A stretch of 64,000 nt of DNA, from positions 1 to 64,000 of the forward strand of contig CAAEKQ010000008.1 in assembly GCA_900756575.1 (NCBI GenBank). Reading direction: 5' to 3'. Position 1 is the stretch's first letter. The number at the start of each line of letters is the position of its first letter. This document shows positions 25,882-34,466 of the stretch, piece by piece. Below the pieces are notes generated by a model. The model did no database searches, was not told the DNA's origin, and was given only the letters and a program-made list of their open reading frames with translations. Made by a program: the position numbers and the translations under genes. The stretch is from an uncultured Oscillospiraceae bacterium (GTDB lineage Bacteria > Bacillota > Clostridia > Oscillospirales > Oscillospiraceae).

Positions 25882-25922
25882 AATCCCGACTCTATGCGTT
25901 TTGCACAGAGCCGGGATTTTTT
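25882..25922. terminator. Terminator between CoA-transferase 2 and ung
   Basis: AATCCCG-CTCT-TGC paired with GCA-AGAG-CGGGATT forms an imperfect long stem, followed by six T residues on the plus strand. Confidence 0.85.
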
Positions 25923-25924
25923 CG

Positions 25925-26593
25925 TTATTCCAATGCCCAATCCATGGGCTTCTGACCGTTTTCCGCAAAGAATTCGTTGATCTTAGAAAACGGATGACTG
26001 CCGAAAAAGCCACGATAGGCCGACAGGGGGCTGGGATGGGCCGAAGTCAGCACCAATCTTGGGGCGTTCGCCTGAATCAGCGGCGCTTTTTTGATGGCAA
26101 AATTGCCCCAGAGCACAAAGGCAATGGGCTGGGGCAGGGAATTGGTGGCCTGGATCACCTGATCCGTGAACCGCTCCCAATGGAATTTTCGGTGAGAACC
26201 GGCCTTGTGCGCCTCCACCGTCAAAACAGCATTCAGCAGCAGCACGCCATTCTTCGCCCAGGGCAGCAGGCAGCCGGTCTTGGGAATCGGCAGGCCCAAA
26301 TCCGACTCCATCTCCTTATAAATATTCCCCAGAGATTTGGGAATCGCCACCCCCGGCTCCACGGAAAAGCTCAGTCCGTGGGCCTGTCCCGGCTCGTGAT
26401 AGGGATCCTGCCCCAAAATCACCACCCGAACCCGCTCCGGCGGCGTGGTATTCAGCGCCGCAAAGAGCTTTTCCCGGGGCGGATAGACCTCCGTCGTTTC
26501 ATAGGCGCGCTCCACCTGCACCGACAGTGCGTCCCATTTTTCCCGGGGAAAATCAATCCGATCTCCCCACGGGCCAAGTTCCTTCCAATCCAT
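25925..26593 (-). CDS. ung: Uracil-DNA glycosylase, family 1
   Basis: Ung removes uracil from DNA in base-excision repair. The water-activating D63 is in GQDPYH (61-66) and the catalytic H186 in SAHPSPLSAYRGFFG. At 222 aa it is the normal length. GGAGGAAAAC precedes the ATG at 26593; the longer in-frame extension is not supported. It starts 13 bases after the PucR-type gene, so both are probably on one transcript. Confidence 0.96.
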   Translation of the reverse strand: MDWKELGPWGDRIDFPREKWDALSVQVERAYETTEVYPPREKLFAALNTTPPERVRVVILGQDPYHEPGQAHGLSFSVEPGVAIPKSLGNIYKEMESDLGLPIPKTGCLLPWAKNGVLLLNAVLTVEAHKAGSHRKFHWERFTDQVIQATNSLPQPIAFVLWGNFAIKKAPLIQANAPRLVLTSAHPSPLSAYRGFFGSHPFSKINEFFAENGQKPMDWALE

Positions 26594-26606
26594 TGTTTTC
26601 CTCCTT

Positions 26607-27881
26607 TTACGGATGGCGCAGACTGGGCGCCTTCTCCATCCAGCTGTCATAGGAATCCCGCATGACGGTCACGCCGTAATACTCCAGAATGCGAAACGAG
26701 AACATCAAGTGAAACACCGTCTCCGCGTCCCCCAAGTCCACGCTGATGAGATCGTTGATTCGATCAATGCGCTTGGACAGGGTATTCCGGTGGATATACA
26801 ACGCTGTCGCCGCCTCGCTGATGTTCTGATTGCAGGAAAGATAGGCGTGCAGGGTGCCCATCAGCTCGGTTCCGTTCTTCCGGTCATAGGACTCCAGCTT
26901 CAACACTGCGGAATGGCACAGCTGGAGCAGATTCACCTGGGGCGCACACAATTCCAGACAGTGATAAATAGAATAGGCATCGTAGAGGAACAGCGGGCCG
27001 GTACTCTCCAGCAGCAGCCCCATTTGCAGAGCCTTCATGGCCTGCTGATGCCGCCCGGAAAGGTTCCGCAGATGATAGGCTGTCTGGCTGACCCCCGCCA
27101 CCATCTGATTGTTCCGCAGAAATTCCGCCACATCACCCAGCACCAGCGCGTCCTGGGTGGTCTGGTCGTATACATGGATCACCAGCTTGATCTGACTGCC
27201 ATAGAGAAACGCCGTGGCCTCCGGGAACTGCCGCTGCAACGCCAGTCGCTTTTTCTCCAGCTCCAGATAATCCCCGCCGTCCTCCGCTTCATTCCGTCCG
27301 CCGGGGCGAATGGTCAACACGCGATAGGGCATTTTCAGGTTCCACTTAAAGAACCGACACCGATCCCGGATCATCTGCTCCTCCCGAATGGTACCGTTGA
27401 GCAGGTCGGAGATGAAAAATTCCAGCATATCCTCCGGGTATTCGGCATAGTGGAGGTCCTTCTGCATTTTTAGGCTGCAAAGGTCGCTTAAAATCGCCAC
27501 CAAATCCAGCTCCTCCTGAGAAGGCGGGCCGCCATAGCCGGGGGAGAGCAGATAGCCGATGAGCTTATCCTCCTGGGCCACGGCGCAGCGGACAATGGGA
27601 AGACCGGTAGAATCCGTAGACAGTACCGGACTGCCGGAACGCAGGGCGGACTGATACAGCCCCAGGTTGACGATATTCAGGGGCAAACTCTGCTCCTGAT
27701 TGATCTGAATCCACCGGGGATCGTCGATGGTGTTGTCCGGGGTAATGGCCAGCACATGGTAGGTGAGATCCGCCAGAATCAGCGGGCTTTTCAGGGATCG
27801 CCGTGCCGTATCCAGCAGCTCCTGCAAGCTGCGGCACCGAACCAGGGCATGAATGCTGCTATGGATGGGTTCTCTTGGCAT
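26607..27881 (-). CDS. PucR/CdaR-family transcriptional regulator, 424 aa
   Basis: The C-terminal 60 residues are the PucR helix-turn-helix (TLHAYLSCNQNISEAATALY followed by IHRNTLSKRIDRI). The central part (about 150-330) fits the GGDEF-like CdaR domain and the N-terminal part is a sensory region of unknown ligand. It faces CoA-transferase 3 across a 200-bp gap with repeated GTGTGCAAA motifs, so it most likely activates that gene in response to a metabolite. The start at 27881 uses AAGGAG upstream; an ATG 33 bases earlier is possible. Confidence 0.85.
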   Translation of the reverse strand: MPREPIHSSIHALVRCRSLQELLDTARRSLKSPLILADLTYHVLAITPDNTIDDPRWIQINQEQSLPLNIVNLGLYQSALRSGSPVLSTDSTGLPIVRCAVAQEDKLIGYLLSPGYGGPPSQEELDLVAILSDLCSLKMQKDLHYAEYPEDMLEFFISDLLNGTIREEQMIRDRCRFFKWNLKMPYRVLTIRPGGRNEAEDGGDYLELEKKRLALQRQFPEATAFLYGSQIKLVIHVYDQTTQDALVLGDVAEFLRNNQMVAGVSQTAYHLRNLSGRHQQAMKALQMGLLLESTGPLFLYDAYSIYHCLELCAPQVNLLQLCHSAVLKLESYDRKNGTELMGTLHAYLSCNQNISEAATALYIHRNTLSKRIDRINDLISVDLGDAETVFHLMFSFRILEYYGVTVMRDSYDSWMEKAPSLRHP

Positions 27882-27967
27882 GGTCAGATGGCTCCTTTCG
27901 TTTCCAGTGTGCATAGTATAACAAATCCAGTTCTTCTTGTCAGCAGGATTGCTGAAAAAAGTGCAGA

Positions 27968-28036
27968 TTTGTACACAAAGCAGGAAAAAGAGTGTGCAAA
28001 CTTCACTTTACCGACGGTGTGCAAAAACGCTACAAT
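27968..28036 (+). promoter_or_regulatory. Repeated GTGTGCAAA motifs and -10 of CoA-transferase 3
   Basis: GTGTGCAAA occurs at 27992-28000 and 28017-28025 (start-to-start 25 bases), and an inverted near-copy (GTGTACAAA on the minus strand) at 27968-27976. A -10 TACAAT is at 28031-28036 but no good -35 is present, the pattern of an activator-dependent promoter. Confidence 0.6.
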
Positions 28037-28083
28037 AAAGTCAACAAAGAACGAGACAAATAAATGGAAATGAGGCATATTTC

Positions 28084-29391
28084 ATGGCATACACCTATGA
28101 AGATTACAAGAAGATGTACGCTGAGAAGAAGCGTACCCTTCAGGAGTGCCTGGACATGATTCAGTCCGGCGACCACATTTGCTTCGGCAAGGACTGCAAT
28201 GAACCCCTGCTGTTCTGCCAGCAGCTGCACACCGTTGCCCATCGGGTAGAGGACGTTACCGTGCTCAAGGGCCGTTCCTCCGACTTCGGCTTTCTCCAGA
28301 ATGCGGACGTGGCCGGTCACATTATGACCCAGTCCGCGTTCTTCTCCAAGGGCTGGCAGCGTCCCCTGGAAAAAGGCACCTGCACCTTTGTTCCCAACGA
28401 TCTCCACGACCAGCCCATCTGGTACAACGGCGCCAACCCCCGGAACACCTACATTGCCGCCGTCACCCCCATGGACGAGAACGGCAACTTCCAGGTGAAC
28501 CTCTCCCAGATGTGGGAGCGCGACATTGACCCCCTGTCCTGTAAAAAGATCATTCTGGAGGTCAACAAAAATCTGAAGACCATCAACGGCGGCGTAGACA
28601 TCAACATCAAGGACGTAGATGCCTTCTATGAGGCCGAGTATCCCATCTATGAGATTCAGGATGCGCCTTCCTCCGAGATTGACAACGTCATCGGTCAGTA
28701 TGTGGCCGAGCTGGTTCACGACGGCGATACCATTCAGCTGGGCATCGGCTCTTTGCCCAATGCCTGCGCCCGGAACCTGATGGACAAGAAGGATCTGGGC
28801 ATTCACAGCGAAATGTTCACCAACCTCATGGGCACCATGGTGGAGAAGGGCGTTATCACCGGCGCACGGAAGAATCTGAACCCCGGTAAGCATATCTTCT
28901 GCTTTGCCGGCGGCACCAACCACCTGTTCGATATGCTCCACGAGGATCCCAACTGCATCATCCGTCCTGCTTCTTATGTCACCGATCCCATGGTAATCCG
29001 TCAGAACGACAACATGGTTTCCATCAACGCCATTATGGAAATTGACCTCACCGGCCAGGTTTGCTCCGAGTCCATCGGCACCCGCCAGTATTCCGGCCCG
29101 GGCGGTGCATTTGACTTTGCTTACGGTGCAGCCCACAGTAAGGGTGGCCGCAGCATTCTGATTATGCACTCCACCACCAACAAGGGTGAGTCCAAGATCA
29201 AGCCCATTCTGACTCCCGGCGCCGTGGTCACCATTCCCCGTCCCTATGTGGATATCGTGGTCACTGAGTACGGCATTGCCCATATGCGTGGTCAGACCGT
29301 GCAAAGCCGCGTAAAGAACCTCATTGCCATCGCCCATCCTGACGTCCGCGAGGAGCTGACCCGCGAGGCACAGAAGCTGTTCTACATCTAA
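28084..29391 (+). CDS. Acetyl-CoA hydrolase/transferase family CoA-transferase, paralogue 3
   Basis: The 435-aa protein has catalytic E243 in IHSEMF, the CoA-binding QLGIGSLPNACA and the C-terminal QYSGPGGAFDFAYGA and LTPGAVVTIP motifs. Its N-terminus (YTYEDYKKMYAEKK) closely matches paralogue 1, while several active-site-near residues differ from both others. The facing PucR-type regulator and the weak -35 suggest that, unlike the others, it is induced. Substrate remains open among short-chain acyl-CoAs. Confidence 0.88.
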   Translation: MAYTYEDYKKMYAEKKRTLQECLDMIQSGDHICFGKDCNEPLLFCQQLHTVAHRVEDVTVLKGRSSDFGFLQNADVAGHIMTQSAFFSKGWQRPLEKGTCTFVPNDLHDQPIWYNGANPRNTYIAAVTPMDENGNFQVNLSQMWERDIDPLSCKKIILEVNKNLKTINGGVDINIKDVDAFYEAEYPIYEIQDAPSSEIDNVIGQYVAELVHDGDTIQLGIGSLPNACARNLMDKKDLGIHSEMFTNLMGTMVEKGVITGARKNLNPGKHIFCFAGGTNHLFDMLHEDPNCIIRPASYVTDPMVIRQNDNMVSINAIMEIDLTGQVCSESIGTRQYSGPGGAFDFAYGAAHSKGGRSILIMHSTTNKGESKIKPILTPGAVVTIPRPYVDIVVTEYGIAHMRGQTVQSRVKNLIAIAHPDVREELTREAQKLFYI

Positions 29392-29426
29392 TTTCACTAC
29401 CTCCAGTCGTAAGACTGATAGCCAAG

Positions 29427-29467
29427 AACCCCCATGCAGAGATGGTCACTGCATAGGGGTTCTATTT
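29427..29467. terminator. Terminator between CoA-transferase 3 and dus
   Basis: AACCCCCATGCAG and CTGCATAGGGGTT pair over 12 bases with one bulge (29427-29462), followed by T-rich sequence. Confidence 0.85.
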
Positions 29468-30433
29468 TTATGGCTGCCAGTTGATGTCCGCGTCCTGCCG
29501 CAGGGGAAGTTCCCGGAAGATTCGCGTGGTAATGGCCTGATATTCGGTGAGCGAGGTGGTTTTCCGCAGGAGTTTTTGATATTTTTCCCGCCCGTCAAAC
29601 AGCAGAATCAAATAGCTCCAGACCTCCTTCATACGGAACATGGTATTCCGCGGGCTGCCCACCCGTGCGGCGGTGGCATCGAACAATTCCCCATGGAAAT
29701 TCTCAATGGCATCTATTGTCGGGCCGCCGGTGCCCTGAATCTGCTGTACCAGCGCCGGATTTGCCACCAGACCGCGGCCCAGCATCATGCCGGACATAGT
29801 GGGGTAGGCTGTTTCCATTCGTTTTGCATCTCCGGCAACGCCAACGCCGCCACTGAGGGCCACGGGGAACGGGCACTCCGCCAGCGCCTTTTCAAAATAC
29901 CCCATGCGCACAGGGTGACGATACAGATCCGCCCGCACCCGGGGATGCACCGTCAGTTCTCCAATGGGATACTGCCGATACAGCTCCAGCAGCGGCTCGA
30001 ATTCCTCCGGATCGTCCATGCCCAGGCGAGTTTTGATGGAAACCGTGATGGGCGTTTTCTCAAATACCTCGTCTAAAAATGCCCGCAGCTTGTCCGGATG
30101 CGCCAGGAATCCGGAGCCCTTTCCCTTTGCGGTGACGGTGCCGGAGGGGCAGCCCAGGTTCAAGTTGACCTCCTGATAGCCCAGCTCCTTCAGTTTTTCC
30201 GCCGCCTGGAGAAACGGCCCCGGCTGATTGGTCAACAGCTGCGGCACCAATTCAAAGCCGAAATTATTCTCCGGGAGCACCTGGCGCAAATCCTTTTTTG
30301 TAATGGCCGGGCCGTCGGAGGTGGGGGAGAGGAAGGGGGTATAGTACCGGTCCACCCCGGGGAAATACCGGTGATGGAGCGAACGAAACACGTCGTCCGT
30401 GATTCCCTCCAGAGGAGCAAAATAATATCGCAT
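29468..30433 (-). CDS. tRNA-dihydrouridine synthase, 321 aa
   Basis: This FMN enzyme reduces uridines in the tRNA D-loop. The N-terminal YYFAPLEGIT flavin site, the active-site cysteine in LNLGCPSG, K in SIKTRLG and H in TVHPR are all visible, with the helical tRNA-binding domain after about residue 240. The start at 30433 matches the family N-terminus and has GGATGA five bases upstream; a start nine bases earlier is possible. It shares a promoter region with the marR gene. Confidence 0.9.
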   Translation of the reverse strand: MRYYFAPLEGITDDVFRSLHHRYFPGVDRYYTPFLSPTSDGPAITKKDLRQVLPENNFGFELVPQLLTNQPGPFLQAAEKLKELGYQEVNLNLGCPSGTVTAKGKGSGFLAHPDKLRAFLDEVFEKTPITVSIKTRLGMDDPEEFEPLLELYRQYPIGELTVHPRVRADLYRHPVRMGYFEKALAECPFPVALSGGVGVAGDAKRMETAYPTMSGMMLGRGLVANPALVQQIQGTGGPTIDAIENFHGELFDATAARVGSPRNTMFRMKEVWSYLILLFDGREKYQKLLRKTTSLTEYQAITTRIFRELPLRQDADINWQP

Positions 30434-30463
30434 ATGGTTCATCCAATCTAAAATGTTTCCTCT

Positions 30464-30537
30464 ATCATACCCGATAAAGAAAGTTCCCGTCAAGTGTGTC
30501 ATTTCGCTTGACATTGAAAGGATTGCGCGGTATAATT
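30464..30537. promoter_or_regulatory. Divergent dus/marR promoters around an inverted repeat
   Basis: Plus strand: TTGACA (30509-30514), 17 bases, TATAAT (30532-30537) for marR. Minus strand: TTGACG (30489-30494), 19 bases, TATGAT (30464-30469) for dus. GTCAAG (30490-30495) and CTTGAC (30508-30513) form an inverted repeat that covers both -35 boxes, a plausible MarR operator. Confidence 0.72.
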
Positions 30538-30577
30538 CCAAGGTCTGAAATCGGACTTAATGAGAGGAGCACTGTCT

Positions 30578-31033
30578 ATGGATTTCACCTTGCAAACGCG
30601 GCTGGCCCGATATAACCAGCTCTGCCGGGGCTATGACAGCATCTATCGTCAGGCGGCATTGGAGGCCGGCATTTCCTTTGTGCCCTATTACATTTTATTG
30701 ATGCTCTGCGCCACCGATCAGCCCCAGACACAGAGCGACATTCAAAAAAATTCGTTCTATCCCAAGCAGACCATCAACTCCGCGGTGATGCGTCTACAGG
30801 AGTTGGGTTATCTGACCCTCCAGCCCCAGGGCCGCCGGAAAATTCTGACCATCACTGAGGCGGGACAGGAATTCTGCCGCAGACGGGTGCTGCCGGTATT
30901 GTCCGCCGAAGAGGAATCCTTTATGGAGCTGACCCCTCAGGAGCAGGAGCAGATGATTCTCACCACAGAAAAGCATTTACGATTGTTCCGCCAGCGCTTT
31001 GCGGAAAATACGGAATCATCAGGGAAAGAATAG
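30578..31033 (+). CDS. MarR-family transcriptional regulator, 151 aa
   Basis: The winged helix is at about 50-110: TQSDIQKNSFYPKQTINSAV as recognition region, then LGYLTLQPQGRRKILTITEAG as wing. It precedes a MATE exporter by nine bases and probably represses the unit until an inducer binds. The start at 30578 has AGAGGAG at eight bases; the ATG at 30560 overlaps that site. Confidence 0.88.
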   Translation: MDFTLQTRLARYNQLCRGYDSIYRQAALEAGISFVPYYILLMLCATDQPQTQSDIQKNSFYPKQTINSAVMRLQELGYLTLQPQGRRKILTITEAGQEFCRRRVLPVLSAEEESFMELTPQEQEQMILTTEKHLRLFRQRFAENTESSGKE

Positions 31034-31042
31034 GAGGTTTTT

Positions 31043-32416
31043 ATGAGTCAAAACGATATTGCAAGGGACATGACCCAAGGCCCTGTGCTTCGGCAGCTTG
31101 CGATCTTCGCCATTCCCGTTGCCCTTGCCAATGCACTCCAGGCCATTTACAGCATGGTGGACATGGTGGTGGTGGGCCAGGTAGTTGGTTCTTCGGGACT
31201 TTCCGCCGTTGGCATTGGCGGTCAGCTACTGAATATGTTCCTGTGCATCGGCATGGGCTTCAGCTTTGGCGCACAGATTCTGCTGAGCCAGCAGGTTGGC
31301 GCAAAGGATCATGACTTGCAGCCCACCATCGGCACGCTGTTTACCACCGAACTCATTGCCAGCGTGATTTTCGGCATTTTGGGCATTGTATTCTGTAATC
31401 CGCTGCTGCGCATGATGAATACGCCGGAGGCAGCCTGGGCCGATGCCCGCAGCTACACCATAATCTGCTGCTGCGGCATGGTGTTTATCTACGGCTACAA
31501 CGCCGTTGGCGCCATTCTTCGGGGCATGGGCGAAAGCAAGCTCCCCATGATCTTTATTGCCATTGCATCCGCAGTCAATCTGGTGCTGGATGTGGTATTC
31601 GTAGCAGGATTTCATATGCGCGCTGCCGGTGCGGCCCTGGCAACGGTCATTGCCCAGGGCGTAAGCTTCGTGATCTCTGTGATCTATCTCTACAAAAACA
31701 GGGCGCGCCTTGGATTTGACTTCAAGCTCCATAGCTTTAAGCCCAGCAAGGAGCGGCTGGTTCCCATTTGCAAGCTTGGCATCCCTTATATTGCCCAGTG
31801 GCTGCTGATTACCTGCTCCATGATGTACGTCAATGCCCGGGTCAATATGTTCGGTGTTACGGCATCGGCGGTGGACTCCATTGGCAACAAGCTCAACTCC
31901 ATTGTCAACATCGTGGTGGGCGCTGTTTCCGTTTCCAGTGCCACGATGATCGGCCAGTGCTTCGGCGCAAGAAAACTGGATCGCATCAAGCACTGCTATC
32001 GGGCCTGCCTTGCCATCTGCATGATCTCCTGCGCCATTCTCTGCGGCGCCTACCTGCTGTTCCCCAAGCAGATTTTCCATCTGTTCAGCTCTGAATCGGA
32101 TGTGATTGCCATGGCCCCCCAGTACATGGTCATTGCAGCAGTTTGGGTGCTGTCCATCTGCACCATGACCGCGCCCTATTCCGTAGTAGACGGTGTGGGC
32201 AACGCCATGCTGGGTCTGGTGATCTCCGTGCTGGACGGTGTGGTTGCCCGAATCGGTCTCTGCATCCTTCTTGGCAATACCATGGGCCTGTCCGGCTTCT
32301 GGCTGGGCAATGCGCTGGCCGGATTCGTTACCACCATTATGGCCGGTGTTTATTACTACTCCGGCGCATGGAAAAAGCGTCATCTTCTGCTCAAACGGGA
32401 CGAAGCTCCGCAGTAA
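31043..32416 (+). CDS. MATE-family multidrug exporter, paralogue 2
   Basis: The 457-aa protein has 12 predicted helices, with MATE motifs QAIYSMVDMVVVGQVVG at the start and GIPYIAQWLLI in the second half. TAGGAGG precedes the start. Co-transcription with the marR gene marks it as an inducible exporter; the substrate is unknown. Confidence 0.92.
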   Translation: MSQNDIARDMTQGPVLRQLAIFAIPVALANALQAIYSMVDMVVVGQVVGSSGLSAVGIGGQLLNMFLCIGMGFSFGAQILLSQQVGAKDHDLQPTIGTLFTTELIASVIFGILGIVFCNPLLRMMNTPEAAWADARSYTIICCCGMVFIYGYNAVGAILRGMGESKLPMIFIAIASAVNLVLDVVFVAGFHMRAAGAALATVIAQGVSFVISVIYLYKNRARLGFDFKLHSFKPSKERLVPICKLGIPYIAQWLLITCSMMYVNARVNMFGVTASAVDSIGNKLNSIVNIVVGAVSVSSATMIGQCFGARKLDRIKHCYRACLAICMISCAILCGAYLLFPKQIFHLFSSESDVIAMAPQYMVIAAVWVLSICTMTAPYSVVDGVGNAMLGLVISVLDGVVARIGLCILLGNTMGLSGFWLGNALAGFVTTIMAGVYYYSGAWKKRHLLLKRDEAPQ

Positions 32417-32433
32417 ATCCCCCCAAATATACA

Positions 32434-32470
32434 AATCCCTGCTCCCGATTGGAAGCAGGGATTGTTTTTT
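32434..32470 (+). terminator. Terminator of the marR-MATE unit
   Basis: AATCCCTGCTTCC and its complement around 32434-32463 form a long stem followed by GTTTTTTC. Confidence 0.9.
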
Positions 32471-32475
32471 CAGTT

Positions 32476-33861
32476 TTACTTGCCCTCGCGCTTGGCAATG
32501 GTTCTTGCCACGTGAACGCCGGATGCGCCAGCCTGAGCAAGGCCGCGGGTGATGCCTGCGCCGTCGCCGATGGCAAACATATTCTCCAGCGGAGTTTCCA
32601 GTTCGCCGGACAGCTGGAGCCGTGCGGAGTAGAACTTGACCTCTACACCGTAGAGCAGGGTATCCTGGTTTGCGGTGCCGGGAGCCAGCTTATCCAGAGC
32701 ATAGATCATCTCAATGATGTTGTCCATATGCCGCTTGGGCAGAACCAGGCTCAGGTCGCCGGGGGTTGCATTCAGAGTGGGCTTGGTGAAGCTCTTACCC
32801 AGACGATGCTCGTTGGTACGAACGCCCTTAATGAGGTCGCCAAACCGCTGCACCAGTACGCCGCCGCCCAGCATATTGCTGAGGGATGCGATGTGCTTGC
32901 CGTAGGTATAGGGCTCCTTGAAGGGGGAGGTAAAGCGGTTGGAAACCAGCAATGCGAAGTTGGTGTTTTCACTGCGCAGGGCAGGATCGGAATAGGAATG
33001 GCCGTTGACGGTAATCAGGCCGTCTACGTTCTCGGATACCACATGGCCGTAGGGGTTCATGCAGAAGGTACGCACCTGGTCGTTATACTGCTTGGTGCGG
33101 TAAACCAGCTTGGACTCATAGACCACACTGGTGATATGCTCAAATACCTTAGCCGGGAGTTCAACCCGAACGCCCAGGTCTACCTGGTTGTTAATCAGAG
33201 GAAGCTTCAGCTTTTTGCATTCCTCGCAGAACCATTCTGCGCCGCTGCGGCCGGGGGCTGCCACCAGGTACTTACAGGTAATGGTATCGTTGTCCAGGGT
33301 CAGGGTATATTCGCCATTGTCCTCCCGGGCAATGGTGCGGACAGGGGTGCGGAACCGGAATTCCACATGATCCTTCATATGCTCATAGATGCACTGGAGA
33401 ATTTTCAGGTTGTTCTCGGTGCCCAGGTGCTTACAGCGTGCACCCAACAGATGCAGGTCATGGTGCAGAGCCTGAACCTCGATGGCGCGGGCCTCGGGGG
33501 TCTCGGTAGAGAACACATCTTTGGTGGCGCCGTGCTCTACATTGATGGAATCCACGTAGTCAATGAGGTCCATCAGTTCTTTTCCGTCCATATAGTCCGT
33601 GAGCCAGCCGCCGAACTGGGTGGTAAAGTTGTACTTACCGTCAGAAAATGCACCGGCACCGCCAAAGCCTGCCATAATGGCGCAGGGCTTACAGCCGATA
33701 CAGGACTTCACCTTTCCGGTGACAATGGGACACTGGCGGGAATAAATATCTGCACCCTGTTCCAGAACCAGAACGCTCAGCTCCGGGCGCAGCTTCATCA
33801 GTTCATATCCAGCAAATACGCCAGCCTCGCCGGCGCCGATAATGGCTACATCATAATGCAT
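32476..33861 (-). CDS. FAD-dependent oxidoreductase (COG2509-like), 461 aa
   Basis: The N-terminus has a dinucleotide fold (IIGAGEAGVFAGYEL, GxGxxG) and the C-terminus the FAD motif MFAIGDGAGITRGLAQAG. Around 44-75 a Cys-rich stretch (CPIVTGKVKSC, CKPC) precedes GFGGAGAFSDGKYNFT, a signature of an uncharacterised oxidoreductase family common in anaerobes. The cysteines could hold a redox centre. The reaction is unknown. Single gene with its own promoter. Confidence 0.82.
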   Translation of the reverse strand: MHYDVAIIGAGEAGVFAGYELMKLRPELSVLVLEQGADIYSRQCPIVTGKVKSCIGCKPCAIMAGFGGAGAFSDGKYNFTTQFGGWLTDYMDGKELMDLIDYVDSINVEHGATKDVFSTETPEARAIEVQALHHDLHLLGARCKHLGTENNLKILQCIYEHMKDHVEFRFRTPVRTIAREDNGEYTLTLDNDTITCKYLVAAPGRSGAEWFCEECKKLKLPLINNQVDLGVRVELPAKVFEHITSVVYESKLVYRTKQYNDQVRTFCMNPYGHVVSENVDGLITVNGHSYSDPALRSENTNFALLVSNRFTSPFKEPYTYGKHIASLSNMLGGGVLVQRFGDLIKGVRTNEHRLGKSFTKPTLNATPGDLSLVLPKRHMDNIIEMIYALDKLAPGTANQDTLLYGVEVKFYSARLQLSGELETPLENMFAIGDGAGITRGLAQAGASGVHVARTIAKREGK

Positions 33862-33903
33862 AGTCGTTTCTCCTTCCGTAGTGGATCACTGGCAAACCAA
33901 TTT

Positions 33904-33932
33904 ATTTTATCAGAGTCGGCGATAAAAAGCAA
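33904..33932 (-). promoter_or_regulatory. Promoter of the FAD oxidoreductase
   Basis: On the minus strand TTGCTT (33927-33932) and TAAAAT (33904-33909) are 17 bases apart. Confidence 0.7.
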
Positions 33933-33954
33933 GGACTATTTATTCCTTTTGTGG

Positions 33955-33988
33955 AAAAAGCGCCCTTCCAAGCCGGAAAGGCGCTTTC
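33955..33988 (-). terminator. Terminator of the parA-rlmH run
   Basis: AAGCGCCTTTCCGG paired with the GGAAGGGCGCTT arm, read on the minus strand, followed by TTTTTCC. Confidence 0.85.
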
Positions 33989-33989
33989 C

Positions 33990-34466
33990 TTACTTATGAT
34001 ACCGGCTTCCTGCCAAAATGCTTTCCGCCCGGTACAGCTGCTCCAATACCATCACCCGGCAGAGATGATGGGGAAACGTCATGGGGCTGATGCTCAGTCG
34101 GAAATCCCCCTGGGCCTTCAGACTGCTGTCGATGCCAAAGGAGGAACCCATCAGGAACACCAGGTCGGATTTCCCGCCCAGCCGCACCTGATCCAGCTTT
34201 TCCGCCAACTGCTCTGAGGAAAGGAGCTTTCCCTCCGGCGTAAAAATGCACAGCCACGCATTTTTCGGCAGCTTTTGCCGAACCGCATCCGCTTCCTTTT
34301 TCAGTGCCGCGTCGATCTGCGCCCGGGAGGGGTTGTCCGGGAGATGCACCTCCGGAAGCTCAATGATCTGGATTCCCCCATACGCCTTTAGCCGCTTTTC
34401 ATATTCCGCGCAGGCCTGACGATAAAAGGTCTCCTTCATCTTTCCGGTGACAATTAAGGTCAGCAT
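33990..34466 (-). CDS. rlmH: 23S rRNA pseudouridine-1915 N3-methyltransferase
   Basis: RlmH is a SPOUT-knot SAM enzyme that methylates pseudouridine 1915 in 23S rRNA. The 158-aa length is standard, and the family motifs FTPEGKLLSSEQLAE, FLMGSSFGI and the C-terminal SPMTFPHHLCRVMVLEQLYR are visible. It overlaps aroK by 7 bases at the end of a long minus-strand run. Confidence 0.96.
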   Translation of the reverse strand: MLTLIVTGKMKETFYRQACAEYEKRLKAYGGIQIIELPEVHLPDNPSRAQIDAALKKEADAVRQKLPKNAWLCIFTPEGKLLSSEQLAEKLDQVRLGGKSDLVFLMGSSFGIDSSLKAQGDFRLSISPMTFPHHLCRVMVLEQLYRAESILAGSRYHK

